A stretch of DNA of 33,377 nucleotides from Candidatus Gastranaerophilales bacterium (GTDB lineage: Bacteria > Cyanobacteriota > Vampirovibrionia > Gastranaerophilales > Gastranaerophilaceae). The position numbers and the translations under genes are program-made. The notes below the pieces were generated by a model that was not told where the DNA came from, searched no databases, and worked only from the letters and a program-made list of their open reading frames with translations. Every line of letters begins with the position of its first letter. The stretch's first letter is position 1. Positions 7,711 to 14,779 of the stretch are shown here, one piece after another. Where the stretch lies: the NCBI GenBank assembly GCA_944326555.1, contig CALVEK010000022.1, positions 1 to 33,377 of the forward strand, read 5' to 3'.

Positions 7711-8275
7711 TTACATCCTCCTTAGCATCTTTTTTATTTTTGGGAAATAGAAAATTTTTTAACAATCCCAATATTCCTGCTGATATTACTATTATGAAAG
7801 GAGAAATATTTAATATAGCTGCAGTAAGTGTAATAATAAAAATAAATACCGTAAACTTATCGTAAACAGAGAACTCCCAGAGTTCTAAGACTGTTAGCAA
7901 AATTAATATGCACACTGCTATGTCTAAAATTTCGAATATGTTTTGAACAATTGGGTAGTTTGTAATTATGCTTAGAAAAGCAAAAATTGCAACGATTGAT
8001 ATAAAAGCAGGTAAACAAACGCCAAAAACAGCAGCAAAGGCGCCGGCAATTCCTCTTGCTTTGTATCCTGTGAACATTGAAACATTACCTGCAACCAAAC
8101 CGGGGAAGCATTGGCTTAGGGCATAATAGTTTGTTATTTCTTCCATTGAGCAGATTTTTTCTTTTTCTACCATTTCTGCTTTTAAAAAGGGTAAAATAGC
8201 ATATCCTCCCCCAAAGAGAACAAGTCCTATTTTAAAAAATATCCAAAATAATTTTATTAAACTTATCTTTTTCAT
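7703..8275 (-). CDS. Chromate transporter family protein, half-size (first of pair)
   Basis: This is a 190-residue membrane protein homologous to its neighbour. The matching motifs are LFGGGYAILPFLKAEMVEK (about residues 20-38) and YYALSQCFPGLVAGNVSMFTGY (about 50-71), followed by several hydrophobic helices and a Lys/Asp/Glu-rich tail. It is expected to pair with the downstream half-transporter in the inner membrane. No strong ribosome binding site precedes the ATG. It begins 26 bases after the end of lpxB on the same strand, so it is probably co-transcribed with that gene. Transport substrate is unproven. Confidence 0.88.
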   Translation of the reverse strand: MKKISLIKLFWIFFKIGLVLFGGGYAILPFLKAEMVEKEKICSMEEITNYYALSQCFPGLVAGNVSMFTGYKARGIAGAFAAVFGVCLPAFISIVAIFAFLSIITNYPIVQNIFEILDIAVCILILLTVLELWEFSVYDKFTVFIFIITLTAAILNISPFIIVISAGILGLLKNFLFPKNKKDAKEDVNE

Positions 8276-8301
8276 AAGATTTTTTATTTTAAGTTCGTAT
8301 T

Positions 8302-9435
8302 TTATATTGCATTACTTATTATTTGAGCAACTTCTTTTGATGATTCGTGTGTTGAGAGTATGTTTCTGACTTTTAGTAAGTTTTCTATCATATTATTTCT
8401 ATAACTTTCATCATCAAGAATTTTTAGTAACTCTGATGAAATTATTTGCGGTTTACAGTCGGATTGCAAAAGTTCGGGAACAATGTCTTTGTCCATAATT
8501 ATGTTAGGCAAACAAACTCTTGTTATACATCTGACAATTCTGTAAACCCAATAAGCTATCCAAGGACCTCTATAGCTTATAATCATTGGTGTTCCATACA
8601 ATGCTGCCTCAAGAGCAACTGTTCCCGAGGCTAGCATAAGCGCATCGGAAACACTCAGCAGAGAATAATTGTCATTTTTTATAACTTTAATTGAAGATTT
8701 GCCAAGATACTTTTTAAATACATCATCTTTTAGACTGTCTGCTTGTGCTATGACAAATTGTACATCTGTTCTTTTTTCAGAAATTTCTTGTGCTGATTTT
8801 AAGAAAACATCCATTAAGTTCTGCAATTCAAAAACTCGACTGCCCGGAAAAATAGAAATTAATTTTTTGTTTTTGTCTAAATCATATTTTTCAAAAACCG
8901 CATCTCTATTTGCCTTTTGTGGCATTTGTGAGATTAGTGGATGTCCTACAAATGTTGCATCTATACCCTCTTTTTCGTACATCTCTTTTTCAAAAGGGAA
9001 TATTGTCATAACTTTTGAAATGTTTTTTTTGACTGTCTTTATTCTCCATTTGCGTGATGCCCATATTTGAGGAGGTATATAATAAAATACTTTTATACCT
9101 GCTTTATGCAGGAATTTTGAAATATTAAGATTAAATCCGCCATAATCAATGAGTAAAACTAAATCCGGCTTATAATCATTTTTTAGATAATCTACAAGTC
9201 TTTTACCGAGAGTCAGGTGGTCAAAAAGTATCTTTGGAGTTAACCCCATAGCTGACATGTGTGCTTTTGAATGGTCAGAAAAAAGTTTTATTCCAAGCTG
9301 TTTTAGGTTTTCACCGCCAATAGCCTGTATTTCTATATCGTTTCTTAATTGCAGCAAATTTTTTACAACCGCACTGGCATGCTTGTCTCCTGATAACTCT
9401 CCTGTAACGATAAATAATTTTTTCTTTGTCTCCAT
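8302..9435 (-). CDS. lpxB: Lipid-A-disaccharide synthase
   Basis: This 377-residue protein, of the family's normal length (GT19), joins UDP-2,3-diacylglucosamine and lipid X to form the lipid A disaccharide on the cytoplasmic face of the inner membrane. Diagnostic segments are FIVTGELSGDKHAS at the N-terminus, QAIGGENLKQLGI, HMSAMGLTPKI, LVLLIDYGGFNLNIS, YYIPPQIWASRKWR, FVGHPLISQMP, SIFPGSRVFELQNL and LASGTVALEAALYGTPMIISYR. A strong ribosome binding site (GAGGGGAAG) precedes the ATG. It follows lpxI after 81 bases, so the preceding step of the pathway is encoded next door. Its presence is direct evidence of lipid A synthesis. Confidence 0.97.
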   Translation of the reverse strand: METKKKLFIVTGELSGDKHASAVVKNLLQLRNDIEIQAIGGENLKQLGIKLFSDHSKAHMSAMGLTPKILFDHLTLGKRLVDYLKNDYKPDLVLLIDYGGFNLNISKFLHKAGIKVFYYIPPQIWASRKWRIKTVKKNISKVMTIFPFEKEMYEKEGIDATFVGHPLISQMPQKANRDAVFEKYDLDKNKKLISIFPGSRVFELQNLMDVFLKSAQEISEKRTDVQFVIAQADSLKDDVFKKYLGKSSIKVIKNDNYSLLSVSDALMLASGTVALEAALYGTPMIISYRGPWIAYWVYRIVRCITRVCLPNIIMDKDIVPELLQSDCKPQIISSELLKILDDESYRNNMIENLLKVRNILSTHESSKEVAQIISNAI

Positions 9436-9480
9436 ATCTTCCCCTCGACTTGTCTACAGGATTTGTAGGATTAAATATTT

Positions 9481-9492
9481 TATCAATTGATA
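9481..9492. repeat. 12-bp perfect palindrome between lpxI and lpxB
   Basis: TATCAATTGATA is a perfect palindrome in the 81-base gap. Nearby are TTTCAG/CTGAAA (9495-9513) and CTACA/TGTAG (9453-9467) inverted repeats. None has the T run of a terminator on the minus strand. The cluster could be a weak regulatory or processing site; short palindromes also arise by chance in AT-rich DNA. Confidence 0.3.
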
Positions 9493-9516
9493 TCTTTCAG
9501 TGTTTTGCTGAAAAAT

Positions 9517-10332
9517 CTATATTGCCATAACAATTATGCCGTGTCTGTCAGCAAATTCAATTACTTTCTTTTGGTCTACTATAATTGTTTCGTTTGCTTC
9601 TATGGCAAGAATTTTTGCTCCAAATCTGTTCATTGTTTTCAGGGTGTTTAATCCAATTGCAGGGATATCAAAACGTTTATCTTGTGTAGGTTTACTTACT
9701 TTAACAACTGTAATACCTTTGCCGCCGAGTTTACAACCTCTTTCGATACATTTATCAGTACCTTCGATTGCTTCTACAGCCATAATCATTTTGTTTTTGA
9801 TAACAACAGACTGACCGACATCAAGTTTACCCATTTCTTTAGCTAACCAGTATCCGTATTCAACGTCAAGAGATTGTTCTTCATCCGGTTCATGTACGCC
9901 AAGAACACCGGGAGGTGCCATTAAATTTTTGATAAATATTGTTTGATCAAGAACTCTTATACCCATTTGTTCCAATTGGTCTACAAGAATAAGCATAACG
10001 GCATCATCATTGAGCCTTTGTGCTTCTTTCATGAGTCTTAATGCTTCCATATCCAGCTTGGGTCTTCTTAACAAAAGACCTTTGTGTACTTTACCGATGA
10101 AGGTAAGTTGGGTGATTTTTTCATCAACCAGAGTCTGTTTGATTTTCAAGACTTCACCGGGACCGAAATTGTACACCTTGCTGCAATATTTTTTTAATCT
10201 GTTTCTGTTATCTGAAGAAAGGGAAATTGCCACAACATCAAATCCGTTTTTTTGTGCTGATTCTGCCATTGCTACAGGCAACTCTCCGTCTCCTGCTATC
10301 AAGCACTGCTTTTTATCCAATACGATAGACAA
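9517..10332 (-). CDS. lpxI: UDP-2,3-diacylglucosamine pyrophosphatase LpxI
   Basis: This 271-residue protein of the LpxI (former DUF1009) family hydrolyses UDP-2,3-diacylglucosamine to lipid X and UMP, the step just before LpxB. It replaces the unrelated LpxH of gamma-proteobacteria. Recognisable parts are CLIAGDGELPVAMAESAQ near the N-terminus, TFIGKVHKGLLLRR, the GVLGVHEPDEEQ region, and the C-terminal domain with KVSKPTQDKRFDIPAIGLNT and AIEANETIIVD. Translation appears to start at TTG 10332: AAAGGAGAGG lies just upstream, and the next ATG would remove the conserved N-terminal strand. A possible promoter lies at 10388-10415. Confidence 0.95.
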   Translation of the reverse strand: MSIVLDKKQCLIAGDGELPVAMAESAQKNGFDVVAISLSSDNRNRLKKYCSKVYNFGPGEVLKIKQTLVDEKITQLTFIGKVHKGLLLRRPKLDMEALRLMKEAQRLNDDAVMLILVDQLEQMGIRVLDQTIFIKNLMAPPGVLGVHEPDEEQSLDVEYGYWLAKEMGKLDVGQSVVIKNKMIMAVEAIEGTDKCIERGCKLGGKGITVVKVSKPTQDKRFDIPAIGLNTLKTMNRFGAKILAIEANETIIVDQKKVIEFADRHGIIVMAI

Positions 10333-10387
10333 TTTTCCTCTCCTTTATTAATTAATTTACTATGTATACACTTTTATCCGTTACTTT

Positions 10388-10415
10388 ATCATACAATATA
10401 CAGTTTTTTTTTCAA
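10388..10415 (-). promoter_or_regulatory. Possible lpxI promoter
   Basis: On the minus strand TTGAAA (10415-10410), a 16-base spacer and TATGAT (10393-10388) predict a start near 10381 and a leader of about 50 bases before the TTG start. The match is moderate. Confidence 0.4.
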
Positions 10416-10461
10416 ATTGTTTAAATTTGTTAACCCCTTACTGCTTATATTTAAATTGTTT

Positions 10462-10467
10462 TATAAT
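10462..10467 (+). promoter_or_regulatory. -10 box of xer, placed for a leaderless transcript
   Basis: A perfect TATAAT ends 6 bases before the A of the ATG at 10474, so the predicted transcription start coincides with the start codon. No Shine-Dalgarno sequence precedes the ATG. The -35 region (about 10438-10444, TTACTG-like) is weak. Confidence 0.5.
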
Positions 10468-10473
10468 AACGTT

Positions 10474-11388
10474 ATGGCACTAAGTGGAATTGTAAAAAGT
10501 TATTTAAAAGATTTTCTTTTGTATCTTGAAGTTGAGAAGAATTTTTCCAAGCATACTATTAGAGCTTACAATTCAGATATCTTGAGCTTTTTAATTTGGC
10601 TTGGAGATACTCAGCTTACCGAAACTAACCATGAAAAGTTAAAAGATTTTCTTATTTATGTGCAAAAATTTAATTATTCAAAAACCACATTATCTCGTAA
10701 AATAGCTGCAATTCGTACTTTTTATAGGTTTTTATACAGAGAGAGAATAATTGATTCTAATCCTGCAAATAGTGTTCATTCTCCAAAACGAAGTAAAACG
10801 CTTCCTAGATTTTTGTCAAATGAAGAAATCGAACAGATTTTAAATAATATAAAAATTGATACCCCCGCAGGATTTAGAAATAGGGTTATATTGGAGCTTT
10901 TGTATGCAACAGGCATGCGTGTTTCTGAGTTGAGTAACTTAAATTTTGGAAATCTTAATCTTGATGAAAATGAAATAACAGTAATGGGTAAGGGTGCAAA
11001 AGAAAGAATTGTTCTTGTTTCAAGCAGAGCTAAAGATTTCTTGCAAAAATACATACAAAATGTTAGAAATCTTGTTCCCGAAGAAAAATGTGTTCTAACT
11101 CAAAATGAGAATGATGCTGTTTTTATCAACAAAACAGGTTACAGGCTGCAGACACAATCAATAAGAACCGCTTTAAATGATATTGTAAAGAAAATAGAGT
11201 TGCCCAAAAAGGTTACACCTCACGTATTTAGACATAGTTTTGCAACAAAATTGCTTGAAAACGGTGCAGATTTAAGGGTTGTGCAAGAGCTTTTGGGACA
11301 TGCTTCGATATCTAATACGCAAATTTATACGCACGTATCGACAGAGCGTCTAAAAGCGGTGTATGATAGTACTCATCCGAGAGCATGA
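10474..11388 (+). CDS. xer: Tyrosine recombinase XerC/XerD family
   Basis: This 304-residue protein is the usual size for Xer recombinases, which resolve chromosome dimers at dif. The N-terminal core-binding domain is residues 1-105 (FLLYLEVEKNFSKHTIRAYNSDI). The catalytic domain carries all active-site residues: Arg149 (ATGMRVSEL), Lys173 (GKGAKE), His250 and Arg253 (HVFRHSFAT), His276 (LLGHASIS) and Tyr285 (QIYTH). The ending ERLKAVYDSTHPRA is typical of the family. The open frame extends upstream to a TTG at 10417, but ATG 10474 gives the family length and sits at a leaderless-type promoter. The kinase gene follows after 13 bases. XerC and XerD cannot be separated by eye. Confidence 0.93.
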   Translation: MALSGIVKSYLKDFLLYLEVEKNFSKHTIRAYNSDILSFLIWLGDTQLTETNHEKLKDFLIYVQKFNYSKTTLSRKIAAIRTFYRFLYRERIIDSNPANSVHSPKRSKTLPRFLSNEEIEQILNNIKIDTPAGFRNRVILELLYATGMRVSELSNLNFGNLNLDENEITVMGKGAKERIVLVSSRAKDFLQKYIQNVRNLVPEEKCVLTQNENDAVFINKTGYRLQTQSIRTALNDIVKKIELPKKVTPHVFRHSFATKLLENGADLRVVQELLGHASISNTQIYTHVSTERLKAVYDSTHPRA

Positions 11389-11401
11389 TAGGAGAAAAAA
11401 C

Positions 11402-12445
11402 ATGTATGATTTTATAACTATTGGTAGTGCAACTATAGATGCATTTGTAGAAAGCGATGCGGCTGATATCGTTTCTGTCTCTACCAAAAAGTCAAGCAAT
11501 GAATTTATGTCTTTCCCTTATGGGGCAAAAGTTGAAATTGACAGTTTTAAAACAGCTGTTGGTGGTGGTGGATTGAATGCTGCTGCTAACCTTGCCCATC
11601 TCGGATACAAAACAAGTGCAATTTTCAAAATCGGTGATGATTTTCAAGGAAAAAATATTTTACATAAAGTGAAATTGGCTGGTGTTGATACTTCAAATGT
11701 TATAACAAGTGAAGACGAGAGCTCCGGATTTTCTATTATTTTGCTGAGTTTTGAAGGTAATAGAACTGTTCTTGCACATAGAGGTACAAACGGTACTGTT
11801 AAAGAAAGTGAAATTAATTATGATGCTATAAAAAATGCAAAGTGGCTTTATATTGCGCCTTTAAACGGTAAATCCGGTGCAGTTTTGGATAAACTTGCTC
11901 AATTTGCAGAAGAAAATGGTGTGAATGTTGCTATAAATCCAGGTAGCTCGAGTCTAAAAAAAGGATTAAAGTATTTTGAAAAAATTCTTGCAACAGCAGA
12001 GGTTGTTGTTATGAATAAGGAAGAGGCTTCTCTAGTTACAAATATAGAGGTTCGCCCTGATACCAAAACAGAGTCTTTTTCTTCTGAGATAATTCATCCC
12101 GATATAAAATCAATGTTGGATAAATTAAAATCAACTGATGCAAAAGTTGTTATTATAACTGACGGAAAACATGGTGTTTACGCTTTTGACGGACAAAAAT
12201 ACTATAGATGTCCTGAGTTTCCGGCAAAAGTTGTTAGTACGCTAGGCGCAGGGGATGCACTTTCTTCAACTTTTGCTGCTGCATTGGAGTACACAAATTG
12301 GAATGTAGAAAAATCTCTTATGCTTGCTTCTGTCAATGCTGCTTCTGTTGTTTCAAATTTTGGAGCACAGGAGGGCTTTTTGTCTTTTGAAGAAATGGAG
12401 CAGCGTTTAAAAAATGCTCCAACATTTAGAGTTGAAGTTATATAA
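11402..12445 (+). CDS. PfkB-family carbohydrate/nucleoside kinase
   Basis: This 347-residue cytoplasmic kinase has the ribokinase fold. It shows the N-terminal FITIGSATIDAFVE strand, the glycine-rich substrate loop GGGGLNAAANLAHLGYKTS (about 56-74), and the C-terminal signature STLGAGDALSSTFAAALEY with the catalytic Asp of GAGD. A His-Arg-Gly-Thr-Asn stretch (LAHRGTNGTV) corresponds to the substrate lid. Fructose, ribose, adenosine or an aminosugar are all possible substrates. ATG 11402 has TAGGAG 7 bases upstream. It lies 13 bases after xer and is probably co-transcribed with it. Confidence 0.88.
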   Translation: MYDFITIGSATIDAFVESDAADIVSVSTKKSSNEFMSFPYGAKVEIDSFKTAVGGGGLNAAANLAHLGYKTSAIFKIGDDFQGKNILHKVKLAGVDTSNVITSEDESSGFSIILLSFEGNRTVLAHRGTNGTVKESEINYDAIKNAKWLYIAPLNGKSGAVLDKLAQFAEENGVNVAINPGSSSLKKGLKYFEKILATAEVVVMNKEEASLVTNIEVRPDTKTESFSSEIIHPDIKSMLDKLKSTDAKVVIITDGKHGVYAFDGQKYYRCPEFPAKVVSTLGAGDALSSTFAAALEYTNWNVEKSLMLASVNAASVVSNFGAQEGFLSFEEMEQRLKNAPTFRVEVI

Positions 12446-12478
12446 ATCTTTTGAGAAAATTTGACTCTAAGACTTTAT

Positions 12479-12512
12479 CAAAGAAAACAAATCCAATAAA
12501 TTGTTTTCTTTG
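12479..12512. terminator. Hairpin between converging genes
   Basis: A perfect 12-bp stem (CAAAGAAAACAA / TTGTTTTCTTTG) with a 10-base loop lies between the kinase gene and the minus-strand hypothetical gene. It lacks a long T run after the stem, so it may act as a weak terminator or an mRNA 3'-end stabiliser. Confidence 0.6.
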
Positions 12513-12557
12513 GTAAGTATAGTTTTAGGGCGAAAATATCATATAAAATAAACTGTG

Positions 12558-12917
12558 TTATACACTGGTGTTTATAGTGGAATTATCTTTTCTTTGTGGT
12601 GTATTTGTTGAACCAGTGTCTATAATATCCAAAATAGTGTCAGTGTTTTTTTCTATTTTATCGACATTATATCTATGAGGTTTTTCTATGTACTCAGTAA
12701 TCCATTTTTTGATGCTTTTAGAAAAATCTTTTATTGTTGACGCTTTGGGCGGTTTTATTGATGCACAAAGATACTTTGGCTGCTGCATTGGGGCTTGCTT
12801 TTCAGGTACCGTATTACCATTGTTATTTTTGTTTTCCGTATAAACAGGCAACGAACGATTTTGTGCTCCCACTGTATATTGATTTGCAACACCCAAAGCT
12901 ATAGAATTATTTGTCAT
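12558..12917 (-). CDS. Hypothetical protein, Asn/Lys-rich
   Basis: This 119-residue protein was not recognised. The first 45 residues are polar and probably disordered (Asn-rich, with repeated Gln/Pro). Residues 55-100 may form helices (TIKDFSKSIKKWITEYIEKP, then an Asp/Ile-rich stretch), and the tail is Thr/Asn-rich. No signal peptide or membrane segment is seen. AAGGTG lies about 5 bases before the ATG. It begins 74 bases downstream of lptA on the same strand, with a possible terminator between them. It resembles the gene at 465-815 in having a low-complexity half and a small helical half, but no clear sequence match is visible. Confidence 0.5.
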   Translation of the reverse strand: MTNNSIALGVANQYTVGAQNRSLPVYTENKNNNGNTVPEKQAPMQQPKYLCASIKPPKASTIKDFSKSIKKWITEYIEKPHRYNVDKIEKNTDTILDIIDTGSTNTPQRKDNSTINTSV

Positions 12918-12967
12918 AAAAACACCTTACTTTACACTTCCGTATTTATATAAAGTATTCTTTTTAC

Positions 12968-12991
12968 AAAAAATTGCCAATTAATTTGCAA
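12968..12991 (-). terminator. Possible terminator of lptC-lptA
   Basis: Immediately after the lptA stop, the minus strand reads TTGCAAATTAATTGGCAA followed by six T. The near-palindrome can fold into a short interrupted stem, so this is a plausible but weak intrinsic terminator. Confidence 0.45.
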
Positions 12992-13969
12992 TTAAAATCC
13001 TGCCGATTTTTTGTTGCTTTGTATGTTCTTTATAACTGTTTTCACATTACCTTCGGCAAAGAAGTTTTTAGGGTTAATAAACATTTTTATTCTGTCAGCT
13101 TCTATTGTTCTCATTTGTTCTGTTATAGTAGAACGACCGAGGAAAACAATTTCGTTTGGTTTATTTGTTACTTTATCAGGATAAACGGTTGCTTTAGGAC
13201 CTTTTGCATCGTAATCCTTGTATATTACGTGTACTTTTTCTGAAGCCTGAATTATATTTGTTTTTTTGTAATATTCTTGACGACTGGACCATACATTTAT
13301 TCTTGTTCCATCCATGTCTACATCACTATGAGCAGAACCAAGAGCATAAGCGATTTCTTTTACTGCATCATATATGAATTTGTTGGCAGTAATTACACTG
13401 TTTTGTTGTTTGATTCTTCCGTTCCCTGTTAGTGTTAGTTTTTGTAAGTCTCCTGCTTGGTTCAAGTTTGCTACAGCAGAATTAGAAAATGTTTCGACAT
13501 CTTTATAATAGATTATTACATTTCCTTTTGCTGTTAGTGTTTTTGTGTTTGTGTCATATTCCTGTTCGTCTGCAGTTATAACAACTGTAGGCTTCATTGC
13601 TCCTGTTTCGGTAACTGTTGTTTGGGTATTACCTGTTGCTTTTATTTTTTTGTTAAGCAAAGACATTTTCAATATGTTAGCTTTTATTTCACTTGTCTTT
13701 GCCTGCTTTACCTGTACGACATATGGTTGGTCATACATTACTGCATCAGTTAGTTGTTTTGTTTTAGGGTCAATTAAAACTTCAGCTCTTGGCGAAGTCG
13801 CTTTTATATCGTCCATTTTTACCCTAACATTACCTTCAAATTTTGCTTTGTTTTCTTCCATTTTGAAAGTTTGTTTGTCAGATTCTATTGATAAATCTGA
13901 TGCAATTGCAAATCCGATAGTAGATATTGTTATTGCCAATATTAAAAATAAAATTCTAAAATTTTTCAT
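12992..13969 (-). CDS. lptA: LPS transport protein LptA (OstA-like)
   Basis: This is a 325-residue protein with a signal peptide (residues 1-23, cleavage likely near GFAIA). The rest is built of beta-jellyroll OstA repeats, recognised by recurring patterns of D-K-Q-T-F-K-M-E-E-N...A-K-F-E-G-N-V-R-V (about 31-51), A-D-E-Q-E-Y-D-T-N-T-K-T-L-T-A-K-G-N-V (about 130-150) and further A-D-x-I...A-E-G-N-V near the end. At about twice the length of E. coli LptA it probably holds two repeat blocks, giving a longer periplasmic bridge. LptA carries lipopolysaccharide from LptC to the outer-membrane LptD. AAGGGGAA precedes the ATG; its start overlaps the end of lptC by 14 bases. Confidence 0.88.
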   Translation of the reverse strand: MKNFRILFLILAITISTIGFAIASDLSIESDKQTFKMEENKAKFEGNVRVKMDDIKATSPRAEVLIDPKTKQLTDAVMYDQPYVVQVKQAKTSEIKANILKMSLLNKKIKATGNTQTTVTETGAMKPTVVITADEQEYDTNTKTLTAKGNVIIYYKDVETFSNSAVANLNQAGDLQKLTLTGNGRIKQQNSVITANKFIYDAVKEIAYALGSAHSDVDMDGTRINVWSSRQEYYKKTNIIQASEKVHVIYKDYDAKGPKATVYPDKVTNKPNEIVFLGRSTITEQMRTIEADRIKMFINPKNFFAEGNVKTVIKNIQSNKKSAGF

Positions 13970-14537
13970 TAAAATTCCCCTTGCTGTATAGTTCAGTTTT
14001 TGAACGACCCTTTATTCTGACATTTGTCATTTTATTGCCCAAATAGGCTTCATTGCTGTATGTTTTTAATTCACCATTTCTTTTAATAACTACATTTCCT
14101 TGCGCAACAATATCTTTGTCATTACCTTGCCAAGTAAAACGGTCTGCCTTAACATTTGTTCCGTCTTTGTAAATTATGTATGTGTTTTCGTATAGTACAA
14201 CTCTTTTAGTTTCTTCGTTGAATGTACCTTTGCTTGATTCCATACTTAGTACAACTTCGTCATTGTTATAGAAGTTGCCTATTATATTGTATAAAATAAC
14301 GACTTTACTTTGGCTGTCATAGTATCCTGAATCGGCATATAGTTCCCAATACTTCTTATCTTCTTTTGTTTCTGTAATTAATACATCTTTGACATCTAAT
14401 TTCTGTTTTTCTCCTGCATTTTGGAGTGCTTCTTTTTTAAAGTTTTTGGTGATGACGCCTGCAGAAATAAATGCCCAAAGACATCCCAGAAAAATTAGAG
14501 AAAATATTGCTATGTATGCTATTCTTCTTTTTGACAT
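13956..14537 (-). CDS. lptC: LPS export protein LptC
   Basis: This is a 193-residue protein with one N-terminal membrane anchor (about residues 6-28, IAYIAIFSLIFLGCLWAFIS) and a periplasmic beta-jellyroll. The pattern of W-E-L-Y-A-D-S-G-Y-Y-D...V-V-I-L-Y-N-I-I-G-N-F (about 63-89), then S-S-K-G-T-F-N-E-E-T-K and a G-N-V-V-I strand near 147, is typical of LptC. It takes lipopolysaccharide from the LptBFG transporter and passes it to LptA, encoded immediately downstream. No Shine-Dalgarno sequence precedes the ATG; an extended -10 box is placed so that transcription would start at the ATG. Confidence 0.9.
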   Translation of the reverse strand: MSKRRIAYIAIFSLIFLGCLWAFISAGVITKNFKKEALQNAGEKQKLDVKDVLITETKEDKKYWELYADSGYYDSQSKVVILYNIIGNFYNNDEVVLSMESSKGTFNEETKRVVLYENTYIIYKDGTNVKADRFTWQGNDKDIVAQGNVVIKRNGELKTYSNEAYLGNKMTNVRIKGRSKTELYSKGNFNEKF

Positions 14538-14543
14538 AAAAAA

Positions 14544-14552
14544 ATATTAGCA
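14544..14552 (-). promoter_or_regulatory. Extended -10 box of lptC, leaderless placement
   Basis: The minus strand reads TGC-TAATAT, an extended -10 element, ending 6 bases before the A of the lptC ATG. The predicted start is at the ATG itself. No convincing -35 is seen, as expected for extended -10 promoters. Confidence 0.5.
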
Positions 14553-14779
14553 CGAAATATAAATTTGTTCGAGAAAATTTCCTGAGATATTGTATGTATT
14601 TTGGCAGATATTTTATAGTTATTGGTAGTAATGTGAATATAAACCTTTGTTATATGTATGTTCAGAATAAATTATAACTTGTAACAAAATATTGCATTTG
14701 ATAAAAATATCTGATTTTATTAACAATTTTTTTTATTTACAATATTTATCTCTGGATGTGAAGAATATTGGAAATAAAG

